DNA from: Kiloniellaceae bacterium
GTDB taxonomy: Bacteria > Pseudomonadota > Alphaproteobacteria > Kiloniellales > Kiloniellaceae
Reading direction: 5' to 3'
NCBI GenBank assembly: GCA_021776195.1
Contig: JAJFGK010000023.1
Span: forward strand, 1 to 64,000
DNA length: 64,000 nucleotides
Below the pieces are notes generated by a model. That model saw only the letters and a program-made list of their open reading frames with translations, had not been told where the DNA came from and ran no database searches. Position 1 is the first letter of the stretch. Every line of letters begins with the position of its first letter. This document shows positions 1 through 8,102 of this stretch, piece by piece. Position numbers and translations under genes: made by a program.

Positions 1-1
1 C

Positions 2-130
2 GCCGTCATGAGCGCCGTCGGCTACAACCTGCGCCTCATCCTCAAATGGCTGAGGAAACTTTTGTGCAAAATCATCGCCGCAATCTTGGCAGCCATAGTC
101 CCAAAATCAGTGCTCAATCCTGCTTCTTAA
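2..130 (+). pseudogene. C-terminal end of an IS5-type transposase (partial)
   Basis: The frame open at the window start runs to a TAA and encodes AVMSAVGYNLRLILKWL followed by a short hydrophobic tail. The GYN-LR-IL-KWL pattern is the extreme C-terminus of IS5-group transposases, after the DDE catalytic region. The rest lies left of the window, so it cannot be said whether the element is intact. It sits next to a fused repeat/IS30 remnant, which marks this edge as a place where mobile elements have accumulated. Confidence 0.6.
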
Positions 131-134
131 CAGC

Positions 135-218
135 GGACGAAGTCGCCTACCCGAGGCAAACAGGCGCGTCCGGCTATGGCGTCGCGCTACGCCCCCCGCC
201 CTAAGCCTTCGCCGCCCA
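135..218. repeat. Left copy of imperfect direct repeat carrying a Rid gene 3' end
   Basis: This stretch matches 2364-2454 over about 85 bases with a few substitutions and indels. Two identical blocks stand out: GCGCGTCCGGCTATGGC, and a 29-base block with one mismatch that holds the stop codon and last codons (AAKA, stop; minus strand) of the Rid-family gene. At about 219 similarity stops abruptly and IS30-like transposase coding sequence begins, so this is a breakpoint. Confidence 0.75.
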
Positions 219-219
219 G

Positions 220-591
220 CTCCCCGACAAGGGGGCCGAGACCATGGCGGCGCAGACCATCCGCGCTTTCCGGCGCATCCCCAGGAAACTGCGTCACACC
301 CTCACTCTCGACAACGGCAAGGAGTTCGCCCGGTTCAAGCGGATCGAAGCCGCCACAGGCCTCGACGTCTACTTCGCCGACCCCTACGCGCCCTGGCAGC
401 GCGCCACCAACGAGAACACCAACGGGCTCATCCGCCAGTACTTCCCCAAGGGCTGCGACTTCAAGGCCGTCTCGGACAAGGCGCTTGCAAGCATGCTTTC
501 AAGGCTCAATCATCGGCCCCGCAAATGCCTCGCCTACCAGACACCGCACGAGGTCCTTCAACAAGCCAAGACTGGTGCACTTGCGATTTGA
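220..591 (+). pseudogene. IS30-family transposase, 5'-truncated remnant
   Basis: Translation from about 220 reads LPDKGAET, then from the ATG at 244 gives 115 residues ending at a TGA. It contains LTLDNGKEF (second catalytic Asp region of the DDE domain) and YAPWQRATNENTNGLIRQYF (catalytic Glu region), a combination typical of IS30-family transposases. The N-terminal DNA-binding half is missing and a TAA lies in frame at 202-204, inside the left repeat, so the fragment is fused to unrelated DNA. It is not expected to be active. Confidence 0.8.
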
Positions 592-745
592 ATCCGCCAC
601 CCTGCTTGTAAACCATTATAAATTGCTATGGGTCGACTCTAATTCCCATCCGTTGCCACGGCGCATTGCGCAATCTACCCTTAGGCTCTACATTTTTCCG
701 AATGCAGAATTGGTCTCAGGTCACTAGCACAACTCTAACCGTTTT

Positions 746-2128
746 GTGCCTTCTATCGTGATCGTTGGGCACCTAGACAGGCGCCGTTTTGATGCCCTCG
801 CGGGTTATGCACGCCGCCCTGGCATCACCTTGGTCACCAAGGAAATCGACTGGTTCTCTGATCGACATGAGCGAGTTTTGGGACTTCTTTCGTGGGACAT
901 GGTCGATGATGACTATTGCTGGGTAGTCTTCGGTCGCGACGCGGTTAAGAGATTTCGTGCTATCAAAGTCGATGCTTCGTACCCGACAGCAGAGGAGGCC
1001 TACGAGGCACTCATGGCCGCCATGCGGAATGCGATCGACATGCCCGATGAAGCCTATCAACAAGGCGATGAGGAAGGCCCAGCCGTCGATTTTTTCAAGC
1101 CGGCTGTGAATGACGAACGTTTCCACCCGTCCTTTCGAATGTTGCTCCAGGACCTCCGCTACTCGCCTGCTCGCGAGATCATCACAGCTATGATGCGCTA
1201 CCACGAGGACGTTGACGGCAACTTTGTGCAGAAATTCCAGAGCGCCGGCTGGGACGCACTCCTATGGGAGCTCTACCTCTTCGCGACCTTCAACGAACTT
1301 GGGCTGGTTCGTATCGCTGATGCTCCAACGCCAGATTTCGTTCTTCGGGGTAACGACGGCGAACTTGCAGTCGAAGCGACCAGCGTCAATCAGTCCCCAA
1401 CAGGGCCAACTGAGGTACCTAGCGACCCGGAAGCGTTTAAGGCTTATCTCGAAAACTACATCCCAATCCGACTTTCCACAGTCTTGAGAAGAAAACTCAA
1501 TCATAAGCCGCGCTATTGGGAGCACCCCGCCGTGAAGAACATGCCTTTCAGCATCGCGGTACAGGATTTTCATCTCGGTGGAACGATGCGGTTTATAGTA
1601 TCTGCCGCAACCGAGTACGTGTTTGGCGTACGGCATTGGATCGAAGACGGAGAGCGGAAGATTGACCGGATCGGCACTCACCGTTACGGCAAGAAGCGAG
1701 CGCAGTCAGGATTCTTTAATCTTGATGGTGCGGAGAATGTGAGTGCTGTCATCATCAATCCGCAGGGGACCGTGACCAAGTTCAATCGGCTCGGACACAT
1801 CGCTGGCTTCGGAGACCCTCGCGTGAAGTTGGTCCGAACCGGATTTCAGCGATGCGACTCGGATCTGAAGGCTCCCAACCCGAAGCCGTTCTCCGAGATC
1901 GTCGGGCCGCAGTCTAGAGAAACCTGGGTCGAAGGCATGGTAGTTCTTCACAATCCCAGGGCGAACGTTCCGCTCGATCCTGCACTTCTTCCAGGCGCAG
2001 CTCATGAGTTTCTCCAACCTGATGGCAGCATCATGTCTTTGCTGCCGGATTTTCATCCGCTGTTTTCGCAAACCCATACAGCGCTTGAAGAGCCATGCGA
2101 TTCGGCTGGATTGCCTGAGTGCCGCTGA
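746..2128 (+). CDS. Orphan protein with a PD-(D/E)XK-like core
   Basis: I do not recognise this 460-residue protein as a named family. Residues 170-212 (WELYLFATFNELGL, then PDF and GELAVEAT) resemble a restriction-endonuclease fold: a helix with E175, an acidic D197 in PDF, and a strand ending in E210. The usual Lys is replaced (E-A-T), so activity is uncertain. The N-terminal 100 residues look like a separate alpha/beta domain. The start is a GTG with no clear ribosome site; a later start is possible. It lies alone between transposase remnants and a repeat, so cargo of a mobile element or defence island is plausible but unproven. Base composition is less GC-rich than neighbouring core genes. 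Confidence 0.6.
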   Translation: MPSIVIVGHLDRRRFDALAGYARRPGITLVTKEIDWFSDRHERVLGLLSWDMVDDDYCWVVFGRDAVKRFRAIKVDASYPTAEEAYEALMAAMRNAIDMPDEAYQQGDEEGPAVDFFKPAVNDERFHPSFRMLLQDLRYSPAREIITAMMRYHEDVDGNFVQKFQSAGWDALLWELYLFATFNELGLVRIADAPTPDFVLRGNDGELAVEATSVNQSPTGPTEVPSDPEAFKAYLENYIPIRLSTVLRRKLNHKPRYWEHPAVKNMPFSIAVQDFHLGGTMRFIVSAATEYVFGVRHWIEDGERKIDRIGTHRYGKKRAQSGFFNLDGAENVSAVIINPQGTVTKFNRLGHIAGFGDPRVKLVRTGFQRCDSDLKAPNPKPFSEIVGPQSRETWVEGMVVLHNPRANVPLDPALLPGAAHEFLQPDGSIMSLLPDFHPLFSQTHTALEEPCDSAGLPECR

Positions 2129-2436
2129 TCAGTCTGAAACGGCTCAGCTAACATCCGTGAGAGAGCCAGACCTAATTTGATTGTGGAACAGACAACACTC
2201 CAAATGACCAGAGGTTCATTTCAAGGCGGGCGACGTCCGCTAAGTGGAAGTTTCGTAGATGACACCGTACACATAGCGATTAACCGCACTCCGCCCAACC
2301 TGTTCGTTCGCTGCGGTTTCACCGATGACCGCTCCGGGCCTTGCCAACACGAACGTCCAACCCGGACCGAAGTCGCCTCCCCGAGCCAATCCAGACAAGC
2401 GCGTCCGGCTATGGCTCCGCGTTCCCGCCCCCCGCC
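2129..2436. other. Intergenic stretch, no convincing gene
   Basis: Between the orphan gene and the Rid gene there is no open frame with a credible start and composition. The right half (2364-2436) belongs to the imperfect repeat shared with 135-218. Confidence 0.5.
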
Positions 2437-2454
2437 CTAGGCCTTCGCCGCCCA
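2364..2454. repeat. Right copy of imperfect direct repeat, overlapping the Rid gene 3' end
   Basis: Matches 135-218 (see that entry). Here the last 18 bases are the genuine 3' end of an intact Rid-family gene, so this is the likely parental copy and the left one a duplicated or displaced fragment. The repeat pair brackets about 2.1 kb of transposase remnants and the orphan gene. Confidence 0.7.
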
Positions 2455-2829
2455 GGCCTCGATCTCGACCAGCATGTCGGGCGCGGCCAGGCCGTCGATG
2501 ACCACCAGGGTCGAGGGCGGCACCACGCTGTCGCCCAGGATCTTGCGCCGCCCTGCCCGATACCCCTCGATGCCGCGCGCATCGGTGAGATACACCACCA
2601 GCTTGACCAGGTGCTCCTTGGTCATCTTGTTGGCCTTCAGGCAGGCCAGGATGTTGCGGCAGGCCTGCTCGGATTGACGCCGCGCGCCGGCGGCGAGCTT
2701 GCCCTTGGGGTCGACCCCGACCTGCCCGGCGATGACCAGCCATTCGGCGTTCGGCGGCACCCTCAGCGCGTGGCTGTACAGGCCCTGGGGCTTATGGAGG
2801 TTCTTGGGGCTAAGTATCTCGTTCTTCAT
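2437..2829 (-). CDS. Rid (YjgF/YER057c/UK114) family protein
   Basis: A 130-residue protein of the usual Rid length, starting at an ATG preceded by AAAAGGATCTGTC. It ends in DMLVEIEAWAAKA, the conserved VEIEA C-terminal strand. Canonical RidA, which hydrolyses reactive imines such as 2-iminobutanoate, carries a catalytic Arg in a PARS-like motif; here the equivalent stretch reads PPSTLVV, so the Arg seems absent and the protein probably belongs to a non-deaminase Rid subfamily. Its 3' end lies inside the repeat at 2364-2454. It is followed upstream by an MFS carrier on the same strand, about 40 bases away, suggesting co-transcription. Confidence 0.85.
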   Translation of the reverse strand: MKNEILSPKNLHKPQGLYSHALRVPPNAEWLVIAGQVGVDPKGKLAAGARRQSEQACRNILACLKANKMTKEHLVKLVVYLTDARGIEGYRAGRRKILGDSVVPPSTLVVIDGLAAPDMLVEIEAWAAKA

Positions 2830-2870
2830 GACAGATCCTTTTGTCTGGGGCTGTTGTGTGAGCCTGGCGG

Positions 2871-4133
2871 TCAGGCCAGGGCCGGTTGCCGGCCGGCGCC
2901 GCGCGACCGGTTGATCAGGGCGACCACGATGACCAGGTTGGCCAGGTTGAAGCCGGCGCCGGCCAGGAAGGCCGGGGCGTAGCTGCCGGTGGCGTCGAAG
3001 ATGACGCCCGCCATCCAGCCGCCCAGGGCCATGCCGCAGGCCCCGAAGAGCAGGACCACGCCGAGGCGACGGCCGTTGCTGGCGGTCGGCAGGTACTGCT
3101 GCACGATCACCGGATAGCACAGATTGATGCCGCCATAGCCCAGGCCGAAGACGACCGAGACGAGGTAGAGCGCCCAGAGGCCGTCGACCGCGGCATAGAG
3201 CAGCAGCGCGGCGGCCTGGGTGGCGGAGAAGACCAGCAGGGCGATGAGGCCGCCGAAGCGGTCGACCAGCAGCGCGCCGGCCAGCAGCCGCACCGCCAGG
3301 GTGGTCGCCAGGGCGACCGCCAGCAGCTCCGCGCCGCGCGCCGCGCCGTGGCCCAGGTCGCTGGCATGGGCGACGATATGGACCAGCGGCATCGACATGG
3401 CGACACAGCAGCCGACGATCGCCAGGCAGAGCGCGGCCTGGGACTGCCAGACCGGCAGGCCGAGGCTCGCCTGGCCCGAGGAGGCGGCGGCCCGCCGCGC
3501 GCCGCGTCTCGCGGCCTGCCCCACGGCCGATGCTTGCTCCGCCACCGGCGCTGGCCGCCAGAGGAAGAAGGTGACCGGCACCGCGGTCACCAGCACGAAG
3601 AGGCCGAACCAGAAAAAGGTCTCGCGCCAGCCGGCGGTTTCATTGAAGTAGCGAAAGATCGGCGGCCAGATCGCCCCGGCGACGGACTGGCCGGCGGCGA
3701 TCAGCCCGACGGCAAAGCCGCGGCGGTCGGCAAACCAGCGCATCACGTTCAACATCAGCGGCCCGTAGATCGTCGCCTGGCCCAGCAGGCCCATCATCAG
3801 GCCGTAGATCGCGTAGAGCTGCCATTCCGCCGTGATCAGGCTGCCCAGCATCGCCCCGCTGCCGATCATCGCCGTTCCCAGCAGGGTGACGGGCCCGACG
3901 CCCGAGCGGTCGAACCAGTGGCCCATGACGATGCCGCCAAACCCGGAGCCGATGAAGAGGCAGGCATAGGCCAGCGAGGGCACGCTGCGCGGCCAGTCGA
4001 AGTCCTGGGCGATCTGCTTCAGGGCCACCACCAGCAGGAACATGCCGCCGTTGGTGGCCAGGATCAGGTAGGTCGAGGCCAGAATGACGATGGTGCGGTA
4101 GTGCTGATGCGAAACCCGGCCGAAGAACCCCAT
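2871..4133 (-). CDS. MFS transporter (OFA/monocarboxylate-like)
   Basis: About 420 residues with twelve hydrophobic segments in two sets of six, separated by a hydrophilic Ala/Arg-rich loop near residues 205-225. The first cytoplasmic loop has GxxxDRxG (GHWFDRSG), the MFS A-motif, and it is repeated in the second half as VDRFGG. The segment order and FxWxRS-like start (FDWPRSVPS) recall oxalate/formate-type and monocarboxylate carriers. I chose the ATG at 4133 (MGFFGRV); a TTG four codons upstream is possible and neither has a strong ribosome site. It lies between the Rid gene and the DddP-like gene on the same strand, so the substrate may relate to that enzyme; this is inference. Confidence 0.8.
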   Translation of the reverse strand: MGFFGRVSHQHYRTIVILASTYLILATNGGMFLLVVALKQIAQDFDWPRSVPSLAYACLFIGSGFGGIVMGHWFDRSGVGPVTLLGTAMIGSGAMLGSLITAEWQLYAIYGLMMGLLGQATIYGPLMLNVMRWFADRRGFAVGLIAAGQSVAGAIWPPIFRYFNETAGWRETFFWFGLFVLVTAVPVTFFLWRPAPVAEQASAVGQAARRGARRAAASSGQASLGLPVWQSQAALCLAIVGCCVAMSMPLVHIVAHASDLGHGAARGAELLAVALATTLAVRLLAGALLVDRFGGLIALLVFSATQAAALLLYAAVDGLWALYLVSVVFGLGYGGINLCYPVIVQQYLPTASNGRRLGVVLLFGACGMALGGWMAGVIFDATGSYAPAFLAGAGFNLANLVIVVALINRSRGAGRQPALA

Positions 4134-4239
4134 AGGACAAGTCAACTCGAAAAATTGCTGGATCGCCGGTGCCGCGGGGCTGGTCCCTCGGGGCCGAACG
4201 AAGCCACGAGACTAGAGCCACTTTTCACCAGGTCAACTG

Positions 4240-4313
4240 TCATCCCAGCCGGGATCATCCCAACCGGGATCATCCCAGACGGGTCATCCCAGCCGGGGTC
4301 ATCCCAGCCGGGC
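4240..4313. repeat. Five tandem copies of a 15-bp unit (TCATCCCAGCCGGGA)
   Basis: Five consecutive units, TCATCCCAGCCGGGA and close variants (one is 14 bases), run from 4240 to 4313. The last copy supplies the TGA stop codon of the M24-family gene on the minus strand. The unit contains a CCxGCCGGG core that could pair with neighbours, but no U-tract follows. It looks like a minisatellite or a shortened dispersed repeat; function is unknown. Confidence 0.8.
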
Positions 4314-5513
4314 GTCGAAATGAAAGGTCGACATGCGCTCGACACCGTCGTCCAGGACGAGAAACTGGTCCTCCAGCTTGACGCCTTGGCCGTCGCGCTT
4401 CGAGCCCACATAGCTTTCCAGGCAGATCACCATGCCGGGCTCGACCTGACCCGGGATCGGATAGGGTCCGCTGTCGCTCTTGTGGGGGATGTTGGGAAAC
4501 TCCCCCGACAGGCCCAGGCCGTGGCCGACGCAGTAGTAACGGCTGTCGCGGTACTCTTCGGGCATGTCCCAGGCCCTGTCGGCCAGTTCCTCGTAGGCGA
4601 TGCCGGGCCTGAGCGCCTCGGCGTTGACCTCGAGCTGCTCGCGGGCCAGGGCATAGAGGTGGCGCTGCCGGTCGGTTGGCTTGCCATCGCCGCAGATGAA
4701 GCTGCGCGAAAAGTCGACGCCGTAGCCTTCGTAGCCCAGGGCATCGGTGTCCAGGCAGATCATGTCGCCTTTTTCCAGAACCCGCTCGCCGCATTCCTGG
4801 AAGTAGGGAAAGGTCCGGGGCCCGCTCTGAAACAGGCGCGTCGAGACGTACTGCCCCTCCTTGGCCATGAGACCGAAATGGTAGGTCGCCCAGGCCTCGG
4901 ACTCGGTCTGGCCCGGTTCGATCCCCTGCTCCAGTTGGCGGACCGCCGCCTCGACACGGCACATGGCCTCGCGCATGTAGGGCAACTCGATGGGCAGCTT
5001 GATGGCCCGCGCCGGCAGAAAGGCCAGATCGGAATCCGCCAGCGTGAATCCCTGCCCCCGCAGCGCATCGGTCGCCGGGACCGGAAAGCGGTCGACCCCG
5101 ATTTTGTCGATCGTGGGATCGGCGGCCCGGACCGCCGCGGCGATATCCGCCGCGAAGCGCGCGCTCGCCCCGGGCACGTCGCCACCGGAGCTGATATGAC
5201 AGAGGCCGCGGGCCGGGCGGACATCGTCCACTGTCGGCAGGCCGGCGGCGAGATGCTCGCAGCCGAAGTACTCGTAGAGAAGGGCCGGCCCCTCCGCGAT
5301 CAGCAGGAGGTAGCGGGCCGGGGTGCGGGCGCTGAAGAGCTGCATGTTCCGCGCCCCGGTCGCATAGAAAATGTTGTTGGGGTCCAGCACCAGGAGCGCC
5401 GGCATCCCCGCCTTGCGCATGGCCTCGCGCAGCCGGCCAAGCCGCGCCTCGTAGAGCGCCATTCGGTTGGCTTGCAGGGCCTGCCTGTCCCACGCCTCGG
5501 TGACTGTCTTCAT
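4299..5513 (-). CDS. DddP-like M24 metalloenzyme, proposed catalytic Asp replaced
   Basis: A 404-residue M24 (creatinase/aminopeptidase fold) protein, ATG start with GGAAGGA upstream. It follows the DMSP lyase DddP rather than ordinary Xaa-Pro peptidases: SGPRTFPYFQECG, DTD-x9-D, HGLGL, EPGMVICLE and KLEDQ. D255, D257, D267, H331, E366 and E381 reproduce the six iron ligands of DddP with identical spacing (64, 35 and 15 residues between the later ones). DddP's proposed general base (Asp377, in HGVGLCDE as I recall) corresponds to G337 in HGLGLSGE. DMSP cleavage is therefore doubtful; another small acyl or sulfonium substrate is possible. It precedes the MFS gene and follows an SDR 23 bases away, likely one operon. 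Confidence 0.75.
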   Translation of the reverse strand: MKTVTEAWDRQALQANRMALYEARLGRLREAMRKAGMPALLVLDPNNIFYATGARNMQLFSARTPARYLLLIAEGPALLYEYFGCEHLAAGLPTVDDVRPARGLCHISSGGDVPGASARFAADIAAAVRAADPTIDKIGVDRFPVPATDALRGQGFTLADSDLAFLPARAIKLPIELPYMREAMCRVEAAVRQLEQGIEPGQTESEAWATYHFGLMAKEGQYVSTRLFQSGPRTFPYFQECGERVLEKGDMICLDTDALGYEGYGVDFSRSFICGDGKPTDRQRHLYALAREQLEVNAEALRPGIAYEELADRAWDMPEEYRDSRYYCVGHGLGLSGEFPNIPHKSDSGPYPIPGQVEPGMVICLESYVGSKRDGQGVKLEDQFLVLDDGVERMSTFHFDARLG

Positions 5514-5536
5514 ATCGCCGATTTTCCTTCCGCCGC

Positions 5537-6277
5537 TCACACCAGGTGCTGGCCACCGGTGACGAAGATCTCGGTGCCGGTGACGTAGCCGAAATCCGGG
5601 GTGCAGAGCCGGAAGACCGCCGAGGCGACCTCGCTGGGCTGGCCCATGCGTTTCATCGGAATGCGCGGGATCAGGGCCTCGTACTCCTCGCCGATCATCG
5701 AGGTCTCGATCTCGCCCGGGGCCACCGCGTTGACCCGGATGCCCAGACCGGCGAACTCGACCGCCATCTCGCGGGTCAGCGCCGAGAGCGCCGCCTTGGA
5801 GGTCGAGTAGGCCGAGCCGGCGAAGGGATGGACCTCGTGCCCCGCGATCGAGGTGATGTTGATGATGGCGCCGCCGCCCTTGCGCAGGGCCGTGGCGAAG
5901 CCGCGCCCCAGGGTGAGCGGCGCGAAGAAGTTCAGCTCGAAGACCTCGCGCCACTGATCGACGGTGCCGTTGAGGCAGCCCAGGCGCTCCTTGAAATCGG
6001 TCTTGGGCGAAATCGCGGCATTGTTGACCAGGGCGGACAGCGGCCCGCCCTCCAGGCACGCGTTGGCCTCGGTCATGAAACGGTCCATATCGGCCCGGTC
6101 GCCCAGATCGGCGGTGATGTGGTGGGCCCAGTTGGGATCGCGCTGGCAGGCCTCGGGGATGGCGTCGCGCGAACAGGTGATGATGCGCCAGCCCTCGTCG
6201 CTGAAGCGCTTGACCGTCGCGTGGCCAATGCCGCGGCTGGCGCCGGTCAGAACAACGGTCGAGCGGTCACCGGTCAT
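5537..6277 (-). CDS. Short-chain dehydrogenase/reductase
   Basis: A 246-residue classical SDR with the cofactor motif TGASRGIG at the N-terminus, VNNAAIS in the middle, a catalytic Ser in ITSIAG and YSTSK as the active-site Tyr-x3-Lys. The C-terminal FVTGGQHLV is typical of FabG-like oxidoreductases. Arg residues after the second strand (CSRD) suggest NADP(H), but this is weak. The start ATG overlaps the stop of the cation transporter by 11 bases, so translation is probably coupled. Substrate unknown; the neighbouring DddP-like enzyme suggests the pair act in one short catabolic route. Confidence 0.88.
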   Translation of the reverse strand: MTGDRSTVVLTGASRGIGHATVKRFSDEGWRIITCSRDAIPEACQRDPNWAHHITADLGDRADMDRFMTEANACLEGGPLSALVNNAAISPKTDFKERLGCLNGTVDQWREVFELNFFAPLTLGRGFATALRKGGGAIINITSIAGHEVHPFAGSAYSTSKAALSALTREMAVEFAGLGIRVNAVAPGEIETSMIGEEYEALIPRIPMKRMGQPSEVASAVFRLCTPDFGYVTGTEIFVTGGQHLV

Positions 6278-7208
6278 GGTCTGTCGGTTCCTTGCGGGTT
6301 GATTTTGCAGGCGGCGACCCGAGATGCGGGTCCTGATGGATGATCACCTCGGCACCGGGATAGGCCTCGCCGAGCTGCGCCTCGATCCGGTCAGCGATCT
6401 CCTCGGCCGCATAGAGGCTCATGCTCCCGTCCATCTCGACATGGCATTGGATGAAGGTCTGCGGCCCGGCTGCCCGGGTCCGCAGGTCGTGGCTGCCGAG
6501 CACTTCGGCATTGGCGTGGACAATGGCGCGTATCCGGTCGCGATCCTCGTCGCCCAACTCCCGGTCCATCAGCATGTCGAGCGCGTCCTTGGCGATCTGC
6601 CAGGCGGTAAAGAGGATGTAGCCGGCAATCGCCAGGCTGAACAGCGGATCGGCCGCCAGCCAGCCCAGTTCGCTGACCAGGAGCAGCGCGAGGATGACCG
6701 CCGCGTTGGTCAGCAGGTCGCCCTTGTAGTGCAGCGAATCGGCCTGGATGGCGAGGGAGCCCGAGCGCTTGATGACAAACCGCTGAAACAGGATCAGCGC
6801 CAGCGTGGCGGCCATCGAAAAGACCATGACGCCAATCCCCAGCCCGCTGTGAGACAGGGGAATGGGCTGGAACAGCCGGTCGATCGCCTGGATCACCAGG
6901 ATGACCGCCGAGCCGGAGATGAAGGTCGCCTGGGCGAGGGCCGCCAGGGGCTCGGCCTTGCCGTGGCCGAAGCGGTGATCGGCATCCGGCGGCGTCTGGG
7001 CGTGGCGCACGGCAAAGAGCGTCACCAGCGAGGCCGCGGCATCGAGCAGGGAATCGATCAGGGCGGCCAGCAGCGCGAGCGAGCCGGTCATCTGCCAGGC
7101 CACGAGCTTGACCGCGATCAGGACCAGGGCGGTGGCCACCGAGGCATAGGTCGCCAGGCGCACCAGATGCGCCGATCCCTCGGAACTCGTGATGGTCTTG
7201 TCGGTCAT
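6267..7208 (-). CDS. fieF: Cation diffusion facilitator, FieF/YiiP type
   Basis: A 313-residue CDF efflux protein with six membrane segments and a soluble C-terminal domain. The transport-site residues of YiiP are visible: DSLLD in helix 2 and HYKGD in helix 5 (two Asp, His, Asp), which supports Zn2+/Fe2+/Cd2+ export in exchange for protons. The cytoplasmic tail holds HANAEVLGSHDLRTR and IQCHVEMD, the dimer domain that binds Zn. The start MTDKT was chosen because the longer frame runs back through a tandem repeat and into pdxH. The gene lies downstream of pdxH and overlaps the SDR start. Confidence 0.88.
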   Translation of the reverse strand: MTDKTITSSEGSAHLVRLATYASVATALVLIAVKLVAWQMTGSLALLAALIDSLLDAAASLVTLFAVRHAQTPPDADHRFGHGKAEPLAALAQATFISGSAVILVIQAIDRLFQPIPLSHSGLGIGVMVFSMAATLALILFQRFVIKRSGSLAIQADSLHYKGDLLTNAAVILALLLVSELGWLAADPLFSLAIAGYILFTAWQIAKDALDMLMDRELGDEDRDRIRAIVHANAEVLGSHDLRTRAAGPQTFIQCHVEMDGSMSLYAAEEIADRIEAQLGEAYPGAEVIIHQDPHLGSPPAKSTRKEPTDHDR

Positions 7209-7239
7209 CGCCGGCCCATCGGTTGCCACGCGCTTGGGA

Positions 7240-7293
7240 GCTGGGTCAAAGCTAGGGGCTGAGTCAAAGCTAGGGGCTGGGTCAAATCTAGGG
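7240..7293. repeat. Three tandem copies of an 18-bp unit between pdxH and the CDF gene
   Basis: GCTGGGTCAAAGCTAGGG is repeated three times head to tail with single-base changes. The unit contains CTAG, and on the minus strand the copy nearest pdxH provides its TAG stop codon. Because the unit is 18 bases the repeat stays in frame in both strands and artificially extends open frames here. Confidence 0.85.
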
Positions 7294-7881
7294 ATAGAGC
7301 CGCTCGGTTCGCCAGGCCGCGCCCTCGGCATGGTACACCAGCCTGTCGTGCAGCCGAAAGGCGCCGTCCTGCCAGAACTCGATGAGGCGCGGCGCGATGC
7401 GAAAGCCGGACCAGTGGGGCGGCCGCGGAACCGTGCCGACGGCATACTTGGCGGCCATCAGGGCGACCCGCTTTTCCAATTCGAAACGGCCCTCCAGCGG
7501 CCGCGACTGGTCGCTCGACCAGGCGCCGATCTGGCTCTTGCGGTTGCGGGTGGCGAAGTAGTCGTCCGCCTCGGCCGGGGTCACTTGCGACACAGCACCT
7601 TCGATACGCACCTGCCGGCGCAGGCTCTTCCAGTGGAACAGCAGCGCCGCCTTGGGGTGGGCCAGCAGCTGGCGGCCCTTGCGGCTCTCGTAGTTGGTGT
7701 AGAAGACGAAGCCTTCGGGATCGAAGCCCTTCAGCAGGACCATGCGGCAGGAGGGCATGCCGTCCTCGGCCACGGTGGAAAGGGCCATCCCGGTGGCATC
7801 GTTGACCTCGCTGTCCTCGGCCTCCTTCAACCAGGCGGCAAAACGAACCAGCGGATCTTGTTCTTTCGAATCGAGAGACAT
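7288..7881 (-). CDS. pdxH: Pyridoxine/pyridoxamine 5'-phosphate oxidase
   Basis: FMN-dependent oxidase that forms pyridoxal 5'-phosphate, the last step of the salvage and DXP-dependent vitamin B6 routes. The 197-residue product has the family landmarks: [24 protein letters not shown] first strand pair, [12 protein letters not shown], the W-K-RQVR segment that contacts [12 protein letters not shown], and a C-terminal [11 protein letters not shown] followed by RLHDR...ERLYP. The start [10 protein letters not shown] gives the usual family length; longer frames extend into the divergent promoter. The last base pairs lie in an 18-bp tandem repeat. Confidence 0.93.
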   Translation of the reverse strand: MSLDSKEQDPLVRFAAWLKEAEDSEVNDATGMALSTVAEDGMPSCRMVLLKGFDPEGFVFYTNYESRKGRQLLAHPKAALLFHWKSLRRQVRIEGAVSQVTPAEADDYFATRNRKSQIGAWSSDQSRPLEGRFELEKRVALMAAKYAVGTVPRPPHWSGFRIAPRLIEFWQDGAFRLHDRLVYHAEGAAWRTERLYP

Positions 7882-8102
7882 TCGCGATCTTCGCTTCCAA
7901 ATTGGGCAGCCCGACAGTGGCCGGACCCGCCAGATCTTCATGATTGAGGAACGTTCGGGCCCGACAATAGGGGGCTTGCCGGGGGCTGTCCATGGCATCG
8001 CGCCATCGGGATTCTTTCGCCTTGTCCCGGCCCTCTTGCGGCTCGACGGGACCGCAACCAATTGTCTATTGTCATCCATCGCTAAGCTATGCAATTTGAC
8101 CC

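Noticed and set aside
4240..4313. Possible CRISPR-like repeats
   Set aside because: Units are 15 bases and directly tandem with no spacers; no cas gene is near.
2886..5588. 900-residue open frame on the plus strand across the MFS and M24 genes
   Set aside because: Antisense to two well-supported genes; composition is Gln/Gly/Arg/Ala-rich with no domain, as expected from high-GC shadow frames.
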